This document shows positions 1 through 11,006 of a stretch of DNA of 64,000 nucleotides, in pieces; within the stretch, counting starts at the first letter, position 1, and every line of letters starts with the position of its first letter. Origin of the DNA: Diplosphaera chodatii (taxonomy: Eukaryota; Chlorophyta; Trebouxiophyceae; Prasiolales; Stichococcaceae). The notes under the pieces were generated by a model that was given only the letters and a program-made list of their open reading frames with translations, made no database searches and had not been told where the DNA came from. The stretch is from NCBI GenBank assembly GCA_032358165.1, contig JAALGY010000043.1, forward strand, positions 1,798,001 through 1,862,000. Direction: 5' to 3'. The translations under genes were made by a program, and so were the position numbers.

Positions 1-1315
1 CCTGTGGCGTCACCAGAGTAGGGCCATTAACATTGCAGCGCTGCAACAAGATGATTTCTTCTCCGCTGCGCCTCGGCCCTCTGGGTCTCACAAAGCAAGC
101 CACCTTCTTGCTCCTTTCCTTCCTGCTCCTATCTCCATAGGTCTCGAGCATGGCACATGACACTCGACAAGGCGCTGTTATTGCATATCAGCCATCGTAC
201 GATCCAGCAGCCCGTGTCAGCTATGCTCACTTAGATAAGCCGTCCAACGACGTCAGGCGGTTTCGGCCCAGCCACAGCTCCCGCAGTCCGGTCAGGCCCG
301 TGATGGGACCCAGGTCCCGCACCCGATTGGACCCCAGCTCCAGCAGCGTCAGGGCCGTGAGGTGGCCTATGCCCTCAGCCTGTTGGACATGCAATGCATA
401 CTGATTGCTGTAAATTGATGACTGGAGCAGCAGTCAGTAGAAGTGCTATATGCTCCATGGAAAGCTGCACATGCTTGAAGTCGAACCGCTTGAAGCAGGT
501 GTCACGTGATCAGCTGTCCAGCGACTTGCCGAGGAAATGTTGTTGCTCGCTACATACAGGTCCGACAGATGCTGCCCAGCAAGCGTGGTCAACGGCCTCA
601 ACGACTTGATGCCATTGTACGACAGCTCTAGCCGCCGGAGTGCTGTGAATGGTGTCAGATCTGGCACCTGCGGCATATGGCGCGCAGCATGCTGATCAAG
701 GTGGCATGACTTGATGCCCACCACTGAGTTGCCAGGATAGTAGAATGCAAACAGCATGAACTCAAGGACAGACACATGCTGCCCCCATGCGCACCGTGTG
801 GAGGCGGTTGTCATGCAGTATGAGCTCGGTGAGGCAGCCTGCACTAGCCAGGTGCGCCACATCGGAAGCATCCTCCAGGATGTTTTGCCGCAGCGACAGC
901 GTCTTCAGGCCTGCACTTCGCACACCGATGCTTGTGTTTGCCTTTAAGCTGACGCAAACAGCCGTGCTGGCCGACCACGCCCACTGCAGACTGCCATGGG
1001 AAGGTACTTTGATGCACGCCTGACTGGAGTGATAAGTCGTCACCTGTGAGCGCGAGCAGACTGGGCTCCAGCCCTGTCAGCCTGTTCGCTGTCAGATCCA
1101 GCGCCTGCAATGTTGTGCAGGTCTTAGCCGCCATGCACAGCATGTGCAACATGCTGCTGGCACTGCTCCACATGCTAGATCATGCTCACCGTGAGCGTAG
1201 GGGCCAGCGGCACGTCCATCAGCGTGCGCAGGTGCGAGTTGGTCAGGTCCAGCGTCAGTCCATCCGAGACCTCTTCCACTTCGGGCTGCGCCGCAGCCTC
1301 TGACGGAAGCGCCAT
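1..1315 (-). CDS. PPP1R7: Sds22/PPP1R7-like leucine-rich repeat protein, 3' end beyond window
   Basis: Probable regulatory subunit of protein phosphatase 1, the Sds22 type that binds the PP1 catalytic subunit through a solenoid of short LRRs. The first exon (1190-1315) encodes 42 codons from MALPSEAAAQ and ends in phase 0 at a GTGAGC donor. It includes the cap-like stretch LTLDLTNSHLRTL. Exon 2 (about 1044-1104) reads ALDLTANRLTGLEPSLLALT. Further LRR exons lie near 850-930 (LKTLSLRQNILEDASDVAHL), 620-700 (LRRLELSYNGIKSLRPL) and 240-380 (LLELGSNRVRDLGPITGL then LRELWLGRNRLTSLDGL). The ELGSNR...ELWLGRN pair is typical of Sds22. The last repeats and the C-terminal cap are not visible, so the gene runs off the left edge. 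Another SDS22-like LRR protein (for example a flagellar LRRC type) cannot be excluded. Confidence 0.78.
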
Positions 1316-2043
1316 CAAGTCAATGAGATACACGCGTTAGGTGCAACGACTGCTTTGTTCTCGGTGAGGTTATCTCAGGGGGGGTCAGTCAAAGCGTCGG
1401 CACCGCCCATCCGCCCTTGGAATTGAAGCTTCAAGGCTACATGATGATCGACACACCTCATCTTTTGTCAGACATGTCTGACAGATCTTGGCTTTGCAGT
1501 ACCTTCTCTCTACGTAAGCGAGAGCCGGCCTCAAGCGACGTCTCGTGGATCTAAATGTATAATCTGCATCGACGGAGCGTACATCTATATCGACCTGGGG
1601 TCGGGTGCCTTTGCGGCCCCCACGCCAAAGTACGGACGCTGCTTCGACGGCTGCAGCAAGCCAGCAACGCAGCAGCAGACCTGTAAATCATCCAATCAAG
1701 CAGTCAAACAGTCGAACCTGGCGTTGGCAAGCTGTGCTATATGTGCGTACTATCTTTGTATGGCTCGCAGCCCGGCCTTCTTGCATGGGTTCGCCGTGCC
1801 ACGACACAAACTCACTCATGCCAGGCTTGGCAACAAACAAGGCCGCTATAGGCTGACGGAGTGTGCCAGTGCTACACGTATTGGAAGAACGCGACTTTGT
1901 AGTGCAGGTGAACGCCATGTAACTGCCGCTGCCGCGAACTCTTACCAGCAGCACTCTCAGGCGGTACTGAAACTGAGGCAGCTCGGTCTCGCAGCAAGCA
2001 GCTTCGCAGCGTTCTACTGCAGCAACGGCCCTCAAACTTCAAC
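1316..2043. promoter_or_regulatory. Divergent intergenic region between the LRR gene and the GDSL hydrolase gene
   Basis: About 0.73 kb between two start codons that point away from each other, so it should hold both promoters and 5' UTRs. No convincing TATA box, tRNA or extra exon was recognised. A TATA-like GTATAAT lies near 1556 but is far from either start. Confidence 0.5.
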
Positions 2044-4636
2044 ATGGTGCATTCACCGTCCTGGGAGGTGTTGTGCCTGGGCGACAGTCTGACGCGCGGC
2101 CGGCTGGGGGCGGATTGGGTGGGTGGCCTGTGCGCGGGAGAATGGCGACTGTACAATGCCTCCATCAAGCTGACTGCTGTGCAGTGACTAATTCAACAGG
2201 CCTTTCTGTGTGCAGATTCGGCCACTGGAGGCAGCGACACAGCAGATTGCAGCCCGCGGTGCACCGGTGCGGCATGCTCTCTGCCCACATGTCCGCTTAC
2301 CCTGCAGCCTCGGCTGTTGCATCACCTCGGCGGGCATTGTTGCAAACACAAAGGTGTCTTGCGCACGCATCGCCTGCATAGCATACAACATGTGCTCTAT
2401 CGTGGCTCCACACAGGTGAAGGTCGTGAACGCGGGTGCGGATGCAGCTCTGACGGAATCTCTGCCGGGCCGGCTGCATGCGGCGCTGCGGCGGCACCCCA
2501 AGGCGCACGCGCTGGTGCTGCTGCTGGGCACCAACGACATCCTGGCGCGCCTGCACCCGCTGCCCCACCACCTGCTCAAGATGCAGGCGAGCGCTGCAGA
2601 CGCCGAGGGGTGTCGGTCAGACTGGCAGCTGATGCATGCAGGCAGCTCGCATGTACGCAGCGGGGCACTGACCACATCTTGTACAGATAGCGTTGGTAGC
2701 TCACGTGCATGGTTTGTGACTCGTACAGAACGGCTTCCGGGGCGGGTTCCTGGGGCCGCAGGAGTTTGGCGATGCGGTGGCGACCGCGGTGCGGACGCTG
2801 CCTCGCAGCATGCCGGTGGCGGTGCTCGCGATCCCGCCCATTGGGGAGGACCTCGACTCCGCGGCCAATGCCACCGTCAGACAGTGAGATGCCCGATCCT
2901 GGTGTCTCGACAAACATGCAGGACCTGCGTGTGGAGCCAGTGTGCATGTGAGCTAGCATCCCGCGTCCCGCATCTTGGTGTCTCCTGTGCCTCTGACGTT
3001 GTAGTGACAATGTCGCTCAGGTACAATGCTGCGCTTGAAGCTGCCATCTCCCGCATCCGGTCGGCTACGTTCCTTGATCTGTACGGCTCCTTTGCTCGCG
3101 TGCTTCGGGAGACCGGCCATGCATCAGGCCCCGTCAGATCGGCCTCCCGTGACAGCAGCGTCACAGGCTTTGCATCAGGTATGCCGAGTTTGGATGCTGT
3201 CGAATCAAGCAGAATCTGATGTCTCCAAGTTGCAACGGGATCAATGAGGTACATGTGTCATAGGGCATCCTGCGCGCACACATGCTTGGGACAGACAGCC
3301 GACCCAAATGTGCAGGTAAAGACATGGGCGGGGATGACATGTCACCAACGAGTGTTGCGGCTTCGCGGCGGACCTCCTTTGCAAGCAGCACAGGCGGCAT
3401 GCTGGCCACCACTGCTGGCAAGGATGCAGGTGCTTGGACCACATGTTGCTGCTGTTGGCGGCAAACAACATCGGCATTCAGCTGGTCGATGTGCAACATG
3501 GTTGACATGTTTACAAACCCTGTCAGATCGCTGTTGGTTTTCCTATGTGCTGATCACTCACTGCAGGTTTCAGAGACGTTGCATTGCGGGACGGCGAGCA
3601 GCTGCCAGATGTGATAGAGCTGGAGGCTATGACGGACGTGGACAAGCTGCAGCTGGCGATCAGTCAAACTGCAGATGCACCCAAGGGCGTGCCGAGCACA
3701 GGGCGCACCAGCATTGGCAAGACCAGCCTGCAGGCTGCCGCCAAGGTCAGCGGTCATGTCACGGTGTCCACGACTGGTGCACTGCCGTTTTAACAAGGAC
3801 TTTACCGTTTTTGCAAGCAAGGTCCCTGCTGATCGCTGGTGTCAAAACACCTCAAGTGTTGCGCAGGCCGCCGCTACTGGGGGCACGAAGCGATCGAGCG
3901 GCGGCGTGGCCAAGGACAAGCTCGCTGCACATGCAGGTCATACGAGGAGCTTTGCAACACGTCGTCGTGCTCCCTGGTGGCAGTCGACATTGTTTGCTGT
4001 GCTGATCCATATGAACATGTCCTGACGCGAGAGGAGCAGATGCAGGGCCTGTGCAGCAGCCGGATGTTTTCAGTCGTTCCTTCCCTCTGGGAGAGCCAGC
4101 GGCGCCAACCCTGGCGGAAATTCAGGACAAGCAACAGCGAGAGGTGCCTCCGGCAACCTGGTCGTGCACATGGCACAGTGGAAGCTGTGCAGGAGTTGAC
4201 AGTCACCACATCTCTTTGTGCTGGGTCGCTCCGCAACCATCACATGCACACCAGTTGTTTCAATCATGTCGTGTGGTGCCCGCAGGCAAGTCTGGGGTTT
4301 AGCATGTCTGCATGGCCAGTGACGGTGGCATCAGCCCTGCTGAAGCACTGGCTCCTGCGTGCCAGCTGGGACAGCGTCGCTGACGGCAATGGTCTGCTGC
4401 TGCTGTCTGACAATGTACACCTCAGCGACCGTGGCGCTGACATCATCGCAGCCGAGGTTTGTTGAACGAGCGTGGAAATGTGATGTGATGGACATAGCTT
4501 GATCAGCGCATGCCCCGTGCACATCTCGACGTGTTCAGTTGTGACTCTGCAGGTTCGTGCCTATCTGGACCGAATCCTCATTCCTGTACGACAGAGCGCA
4601 TACGCCGGCGCCGCTGGACATGATATCGGCCACTGA
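2044..4636 (+). CDS. GDSL/SGNH-family hydrolase with long low-complexity insert
   Basis: Predicted serine esterase or lipase of the SGNH fold; the substrate cannot be told. The protein starts MVHSPSWEVLCLGDSLTRG, with the block I GDSL nucleophile at Ser15. Block II is VNAGADAAL (near 2420-2450) and block III is LLLGTNDILA (near 2520-2550). The block V Asp-His pair is SDNVHLSDRGADI (near 4408-4446). The last exon encodes VRAYLDRILIPVRQ and stops at 4634-4636. Between block III and block V the exons encode a conserved-looking stretch (YNAALEAAISRIRSATFLDL) and then a Ser/Thr/Ala/Lys-rich insert of a few hundred residues (about 3110-4230), for example SPTSVAASRRTSFASS. Such an insert is unusual for small intracellular SGNH enzymes. 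No signal peptide is visible. Exon borders in the insert are uncertain, so the total length is not reliable. Confidence 0.8.
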
Positions 4637-4967
4637 ATATGGTCGGATCGGAGTAGTTAGAGCCCTTTCAGTTATTGCAGTTCTGACACACACTCGATTT
4701 GCATGTAACTGAATTGGCTGGTGTTGCTCTTGGCTCTTACGGAATGAGCGGTCCACTTGCAAGCAGCAAAACTGCCCTGATCACCGACTGTGGGCCTATG
4801 GACTGCTGCAAACAATTCCACCCGTTATGCACGAGGTGCGTCCGCAAGAAATAGCATCACATACTGTGTATCTACTAGTGATTCCTAAAGTCCCCATGGG
4901 CCCTGGAAACCCCGCCAAGAAGACTCGTGATAGGCCGCCAAGAGCTGCTGGGCTTGCCATCCTATGT
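4637..4967. other. Convergent intergenic region with both 3' ends
   Basis: Only 331 bp separate the stop codons of the GDSL gene (+) and MSH4 (-), so the 3' UTRs must be short or overlap. No further gene is seen. Confidence 0.5.
4704..4708 (+). terminator. Candidate TGTAA polyadenylation signal of the GDSL gene
   Basis: TGTAA lies 68 bp after the stop codon at 4636. TGTAA is the usual poly(A) signal in many chlorophyte algae. A five-base match is weak by itself; the position is what supports it. Confidence 0.35.
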
Positions 4968-7900
4968 TCAGCTTCCGCCGCTGCTGGGTGCTGGAGACAC
5001 CAACGCTCGAGCTTCCCGCTGCAACTGGTGCAGCTGCTGCGCAGCATTGATGGACCCATCAGCTGACCAGGCATGTGCAATGCACGCCACCTGCAATGCA
5101 ACCCACGCAAAACGCGCATCACTGCTGAGACATGCAAGCCAGCTGACCGCCCAGCAGCCATACACCTGATGGCTGCGCTTCCGCATGAACTCAGAGTGTC
5201 ATGCATATGCAGAGTCTTAAGTGAGAGGCTGTCAAGGCGTCACTTATGCGCACCTTGTGTGCCATGCTGTACAGCGCTGTGGCTGCGGCAAACTCGGTGC
5301 TGTTTGCATCCGCCGCTGTGCGCCGCCGTGCGTCCTCCCGCTCCATGACGCTGACCACACGCCGCGCCTCTGCCAACACCTGGGCATCCCAGTCTGGTCA
5401 CCACTGCCGTCTCCCATCTGGGCAGGCATCACACTTGGTTGCACCTCGCGAACATACTGCTGGGGGTGCTCCACAGGCACTTGTGGCCTTGGATCACCTG
5501 CTCTGGGAAGCCGACAGCCTGCGCCAGCAGCAGCCCATAGTGTGCGCCCTCCTTGCCGCCCGGCTGCAGCTGCCACTTGAAGTCCAGGCGCTCCCGCGAG
5601 GTGTCCACCTGTGGACATGCACAACCAGAAGTGGTTCAGTGGCAGGCCACCTTACCCTGACACCTTTCATGCAAGTAGTGCACTCGGTCGTGAGTCTGGC
5701 ATGCGTCATGCCGACATGTGGCTGCAAACCGCCTACGCCATGGCGTCATTGCCACGTGCACAATGACGTTCAGTATTGACTAGCACCTGGAGGTGCCACA
5801 GGCGGGCATTGGGGTACAGGCCCGCCAGTGCCGCGAGGCGTCCAAAGTGTGTTGCAAACAGCGCAAAGGTGCCTGCGACAGAAGCCTTGCCATGGTGTAG
5901 CTGCTGGCCGCCGACAGGATGCACCATGGGTGATGTGCACTCTGCCATGCGCAGGACGCTTGCTGTGAGAGCGACTCTGAGGTAGAAGGCCTGATCCCGA
6001 ACAGCCGCACGACTGCCGGAGCTTACACATTGCGCGCAGACAGGCCGACTTGTGCTCACCCAGGGAGATGAGGTATTCGGAGAGTGCCCAGGCGATGCCG
6101 ACACCGTCCGCAGTAGATGTGGCGCGCCCCAGCTCGTCGATGACAACCAAGCTCCTGCAGCAGATGGTTTGGTGCAATCAGAGCCTGGTGCACCGGGGAC
6201 GGTAGGGGGCCATGCTCATGCAGGGTATGGGTGTGTGGTCATGTAGCACTCCAGTCCGTCATGTGGACCTGCGTACACAGGATTAGTCTGCCAGCCTGGC
6301 TACTGCCAGCCTGGCTTTAAAGATCACCACCCTCTTAGATCAAGGAGTGGCACACTGTCACACCTGCTAGTGACACGTGAGGTTATGTACGCCACCTCCT
6401 GCATCTCTACCATGAAGCTGCTGGAGTTGGTCTCGATGCTGTCCGAGCTGCCGATGCGGGTGAACAGTTGGTCCACCACCCTGCAGCAGTTGTATAACGA
6501 ATGATATGGTTGTGCAGGTGCCACTGCCTCAACTATGGGCCTGCGTCGCTCAGGATGGTTACACAGCAACGTACAGACTCCTCGCACGTGTTCCTTTGCA
6601 ATCTGGCAAACCTGATTGACGCAAAGCTGGCCGGCACAAAGCTGCCGATCTGTGCCATAATGACAATCAGCGCAACCTGCCGCAAGTACGTGCTCTTACC
6701 TGCGGAGTTAATCGGGCACAGTTCAACTTCGGATATCTGCCAGCAAGAATGGTGTAGATGGCCACTCAAATGTGTTAGGGTGGATTATGGTTTCCACATA
6801 CCAGACATGTTGGGCCCCGTGACAATGTGGAAGCTGGAGCACTCCGCCATGTATGTGTCGTTGGCCTATATGCCACACAACTGGGTTGCTGTCCACTTGC
6901 TCTTCTGCTGGCCTCACATTTAGAGGACCTGTACACAAATGCGCATGCCTATACTCACCTGGAAGTCGTGGTCGGCGGCTGCTTGGGCTATCGGATGTCT
7001 GCCGCCCACGATGGCTATTGGCCCTGCACAAGGCAATGCGCACTCAGTGATGTTTATGATGAGAGAACAGTCACCGCGTAGTGCAGCGGGCATTGCTTTG
7101 TTGTTGGTGTGTTAACAGGAAAGACCACCTGCTTGGCTGACTTTGGGCCGACAGTAGTCATCAGCAGACAGGCTGGCTGCCTGCGCCAGCGACTGCAGCA
7201 TGTCCAGGAGCGCCAGTGCATCGCCCAGCTTGTGGAGCGCCTCCTGCTTCCCCGCCAGCCGCTCCTGCAGTCCCTCCAGCACCTGCATGGACGCAGCCGC
7301 CGGGCTGGGCGGACGTGGTTCACTAGAACTGGCCACACATGCACTGCACAAGCATGCCGTCAGACACTCCACTGGATGCGCGGGAGGGGCCAAGTCGCAG
7401 TGAGGCATGGAGCCATGCACCAGCGCACCTGCTCCGTGAGCAGCATGCAGTCGGTGGCGGCGTCCTGCAGGCGCGCGTTGAGGGCATTGAGCTCGTGGGT
7501 GGTGCAGGCCAGCTCCCTGGCGCCGCGCGCCTCCAGCGCCACAAAGCCCCGCGGCAGCGGCCCTGCAGCAATCACAGACCATCTTTGCTAGTCGCACAGA
7601 TGGTCGTGTAGGTGAGCACCTCATGTGTGGGCGCCAGCAATCCTTTGCCCCTTGTGCATGCCGTCGGTACACACCTGCTGGGGCACCCTTGCTGCCATCA
7701 GGGTCAGCGCGCTGCTCGCTGCCGGGTTTTGGGACAACAAAGTAGAAGCCACGGCGCGCAGCGTAGAGCACCTGCGCCCACATGCTCAAGGCATGCTTCG
7801 CGCGGATGAACAACGTGCGAAGCATGCCAACAGTGCAAGTGTGACGAATACCTGCATGTGCGGTTCCCAAACCGCATCAACAACAGCTGCAAGGTGAGTG

Positions 7901-10584
7901 CAGACGGTTGCTCCACCTTCAGAGATGGCAGCTCCAGCTCAGTGCGCAGTGATTCTGCCATGTCGTGTATCTGTTCCGTCAGCCGGCAGAAGATGGAGCG
8001 CGCCAGGTCCAGGAAGCCGTCAACCTGGCCAACTAACTCCCAGTGATGTGCAAGCCCGCTGTTGGTGCAACTATGCTTATATATACGGCGATAAGGTGAC
8101 AAAATGACAGCTTCAACACAGTCTCCACAGGAGCGGGAACAGCATTGCACTCCTGCCGCACCTTGCCGCGCACGGCAAAGCACTGCTGCGTCTTGTTCAC
8201 AAAGGCCGCCTTGGACGCCTGGACATCCTGATGTTGAGATAGAAGTGTGACATTTGTGATGACACCCAGCGCTCTGTGTCGAACCAGTGCACAGCAGCAG
8301 ACACTGCAGGGTACAAAACTGTGTGACAGAGCCAGACGTTCTGCCAGTGGCACCTGCACTGCTGTGCCACAGCGCGGCACCTGAGAAAGCTTGCCTGTTA
8401 CTCACCTCGTCAATGACCTCGTTGACTGTGGCCAGCATGTCGCCAAAGGCACCGTGTGAAAAGGTGTCGCGCATGGTGCCCAGCAGTGCTGCCTGCGCTG
8501 GCTGCAGCGCGTCCGCAAGCGCCGGCAGGGCCGTCAGCGTGTCGCGCAGCAGGATGAAGCAGCTGACGAGCGTCGCCGTCCGCCTGTGCATCAGCACCAG
8601 GACCTGAGCGCCAATCCTTGTCGTGCATGCTTATCATCAGGCACCATATATATCTGCCATTAGATATGTGTCAGAGTAGCGTTTTGAGTGTTGTGCGTAT
8701 GCCATTGACCATGGCAAGCAGACCTGGCTGTGTCGCTGCCGCTGGGCCTGATGGCCATGCCGCTGCGCACACGGTCGAGGTCCTTTGGCATGCCCTGAAG
8801 ACCCGCCTGCAAAGGCACACATCTCTTGTAGACACAACACTCTGCAGTGTAACCGATGCTGGACTTTCGCTGCAGCATCAACTGTCATTGGCTAAGGCTC
8901 TGACCGCGTCGACCTTCGATGCGTTATGGAGCATCATTTCAGTGGCCGTGCACGAGGGACATGGACAGTGCATGATGCAATTGGCAGTGGCTGAAATAAT
9001 GTTTCACCTGCACATCGGCACGCAGCTGCACCTCGGCCAGCAGCTCCTCCACTGCATCCAGCCGGAGCTCGAGCGTCGCCGGATCCGCGACCGGCTGCAG
9101 CAGGTTGGCCTGCAGACATACTGAAACACGAGTTGATAGACGAGGAGTGGAGTCAACAGTAGGCTAAGTGCTGCTTGTGCATGTTTGTGCAACAGCATAT
9201 GGCGGGCGCCACCCGCAGAAGGCGGGCGCCGCAGCGTGTCTTGGTGTGGTTCAGCAGCCTGCAAGCAGGTATTGCTGGCCGTCTCAAGGCTGAACATTCG
9301 TGGCTGGTCATCTTGCATGCTCGTGCATGTGACATATCATCAAGGTGGCAGCACCCAGGTACACACTGTCTCGCAGTATCGAGCATGCAGGCCAGACCTG
9401 TACAGGCTGGAATCCCTCTTCTGTCCGCCTGCATGCGGTGTTGGGTCGATGATCTCCAGAGCCGCCACGCTCGCAGCATCAATATGCATGTGGTGGCGCA
9501 GGTTGCGATGCACCGTCTGCAGGCTGCCTGGGCGAATTGCAATGCGGCTGTCTGCCTCGAGGTGCCTGCAAGATCAACGCACATGAGGCTTGTGAGGCTG
9601 TTTGTTGGTTTGCAGGTTGCATTGTGCAGCTTGCAATGACGGACATCCAAAGACCATGCAGATTCACACTGCCAAAGCTTTGCTCAGTTTTAGTTTCACC
9701 TGAGCAATGCGCCAGCCGCGCCCACAGCAAGGTATTGCATGTCCCCAGCTGCCTCTGCGACCCGTGAGTCCGGTGTGGCATATTTTGCCAGCAGCAGTGC
9801 ACCCTGGGCATGGTGCATGCCGTCAGAGTACAGTATCAATATCGATCACCGTGACAGGTGCAGGTTGAAGCACCTCCTGCATTGCTACGGCGCAGTTGGC
9901 AGCACTGCAGACCTTAGCTCCAAGCAAGGTGGCTTCTGTTCACAACGAAGCTTCTCCAATGCAAAAGGAGCAGTAGAAGTAGTCCCCCAGAATATCAGCA
10001 CCTTAGTATCGTCAAAGAATGCACGCGGCAGGGCCACCTGCCGCAGCCGCTGTGTCGCAGCATTCAGCCCCGTGGCCACCTCCTCATGCTGGGACGCCAC
10101 CACCAGCAGCTCACCCGGCTGGTAGTGCTCCAGGGCTGTCAGCGTGACGACATAGCTGCGGCTGGTCTCTACAAACTGCAGCAGGTCCAGGCGCAGGTCT
10201 GGCAGCAGCAGCGCCATGATGCCCACCTGCCGGCAATTCAATGGTGGACTGTCGTGTCACATACGCTAAAGCACATGCTGCCTGCAAATGGTGCACCTGC
10301 CTTCGATACATGGCACGACTTGACCATCAAATTGCATGCACTGCATCGGCTGCAATGCTAACAAGGGGCTGCATCGCCCTCACTTGCATGCAAAGAGGAG
10401 GCGATGGTGGAGCAGACAGAAACTCTACAATATGTTTCACCTCCTTCGCTCGATTCTCGATGACACAGGTGATGCACTCGCCGTCCACTCTTGAGCCACT
10501 GTCATCGCTGGAGACAGCCTGTTGCACGCGGCTCTGGTTTCTGCTGGACAGTGCTGTCTGCTGCTGTTCATTGCTCGCCGACAT
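4968..10584 (-). CDS. MSH4: MutS homologue 4 (meiotic recombination protein)
   Basis: MSH4 pairs with MSH5 to stabilise recombination intermediates and promote crossovers in meiosis; it does not act in mismatch repair. The chosen start is the ATG at 10584 ([16 protein letters not shown]). MSH4-specific connector and lever exons follow: [20 protein letters not shown] (about 10170-10220), [20 protein letters not shown] (about 8510-8570), and then the clamp-like [19 protein letters not shown] (about 7970-8025). The ATPase part has Walker A GPNMSGKST, split by a 102-bp intron at 6700-6801. Next come [33 protein letters not shown], Walker [16 protein letters not shown] (about 6110-6155) and [20 protein letters not shown]. 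The ETNSS..EM.E block and the GRAT variant match MSH4 of plants. The N-terminal mismatch-binding domain is absent, as expected. The last exon ends in PAPSSGGS at 4968. The gene has well over ten exons. Confidence 0.93.
6290..6317. repeat. Short tandem repeat in an MSH4 intron
   Basis: GCCAGCCTGGCT occurs twice, 15 bp apart, each copy itself partly palindromic (CCAGCCTGG). It lies in non-coding sequence between MSH4 ATPase exons. Confidence 0.6.
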
Positions 10585-11006
10585 CGTGGGGTTGCTGCAG
10601 GATAGGACAGCGATGAGCACTTGAGAGTGCACACTGATGAGGAGTGCTGGGTTGCAGCACGCGCCACTGGACGAGGTCAACTACTCGCTATCGATCGAGG
10701 AGATGCCGGCTGTCTTGCTTCCTGGATAGCCATCTGCAGGTATTACAGCGAAAAGTCTGATGTGTGCGTGACTAATAAGCTAGTTGGCCAAACGCCGCCA
10801 TTTGATCCGCCAGTATTTGGTTACAAGCTCCGGAAGCAGTGCTTGCATCGTGCCATCAGTACTGACTGATTTCAGATTTGATCGAGCTGGATCGGCAGCA
10901 CTCCCACTGCTACATCCTACAGCGCTCAAGTATGGTGGTGTTGACGTATGCACCAAGCTGGTGAACATCCCACTGCGAACCTACCCACGCCAGCTACCGG
11001 TGTCAG
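10585..11006. other. Tandem intergenic region: F-box gene 3' end and MSH4 promoter
   Basis: About 420 bp between the stop of the upstream F-box gene and the MSH4 start, both on the minus strand. It contains two minus-strand TGTAA motifs (10821-10825 and 10743-10747). That leaves roughly 150-240 bp for the MSH4 promoter and 5' UTR. No other gene was recognised. Confidence 0.45.
10821..10825 (-). terminator. Candidate TGTAA polyadenylation signal of the F-box gene
   Basis: TTACA on the plus strand reads TGTAA on the minus strand, about 180 bp past the stop codon at 11007. A second copy at 10743-10747 is an alternative. Confidence 0.3.

Noticed and set aside
6120..6160. DELGRATST in MSH4 as a mutated MutS Walker B (Gly to Ala)
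   Set aside because: Plant MSH4 proteins also have GRAT here, so this is the normal family variant.
9205..9235. GGCGGGCGCC repeated twice as a hairpin or regulatory element
   Set aside because: It lies in an MSH4 intron and is explained by the GC-rich composition.
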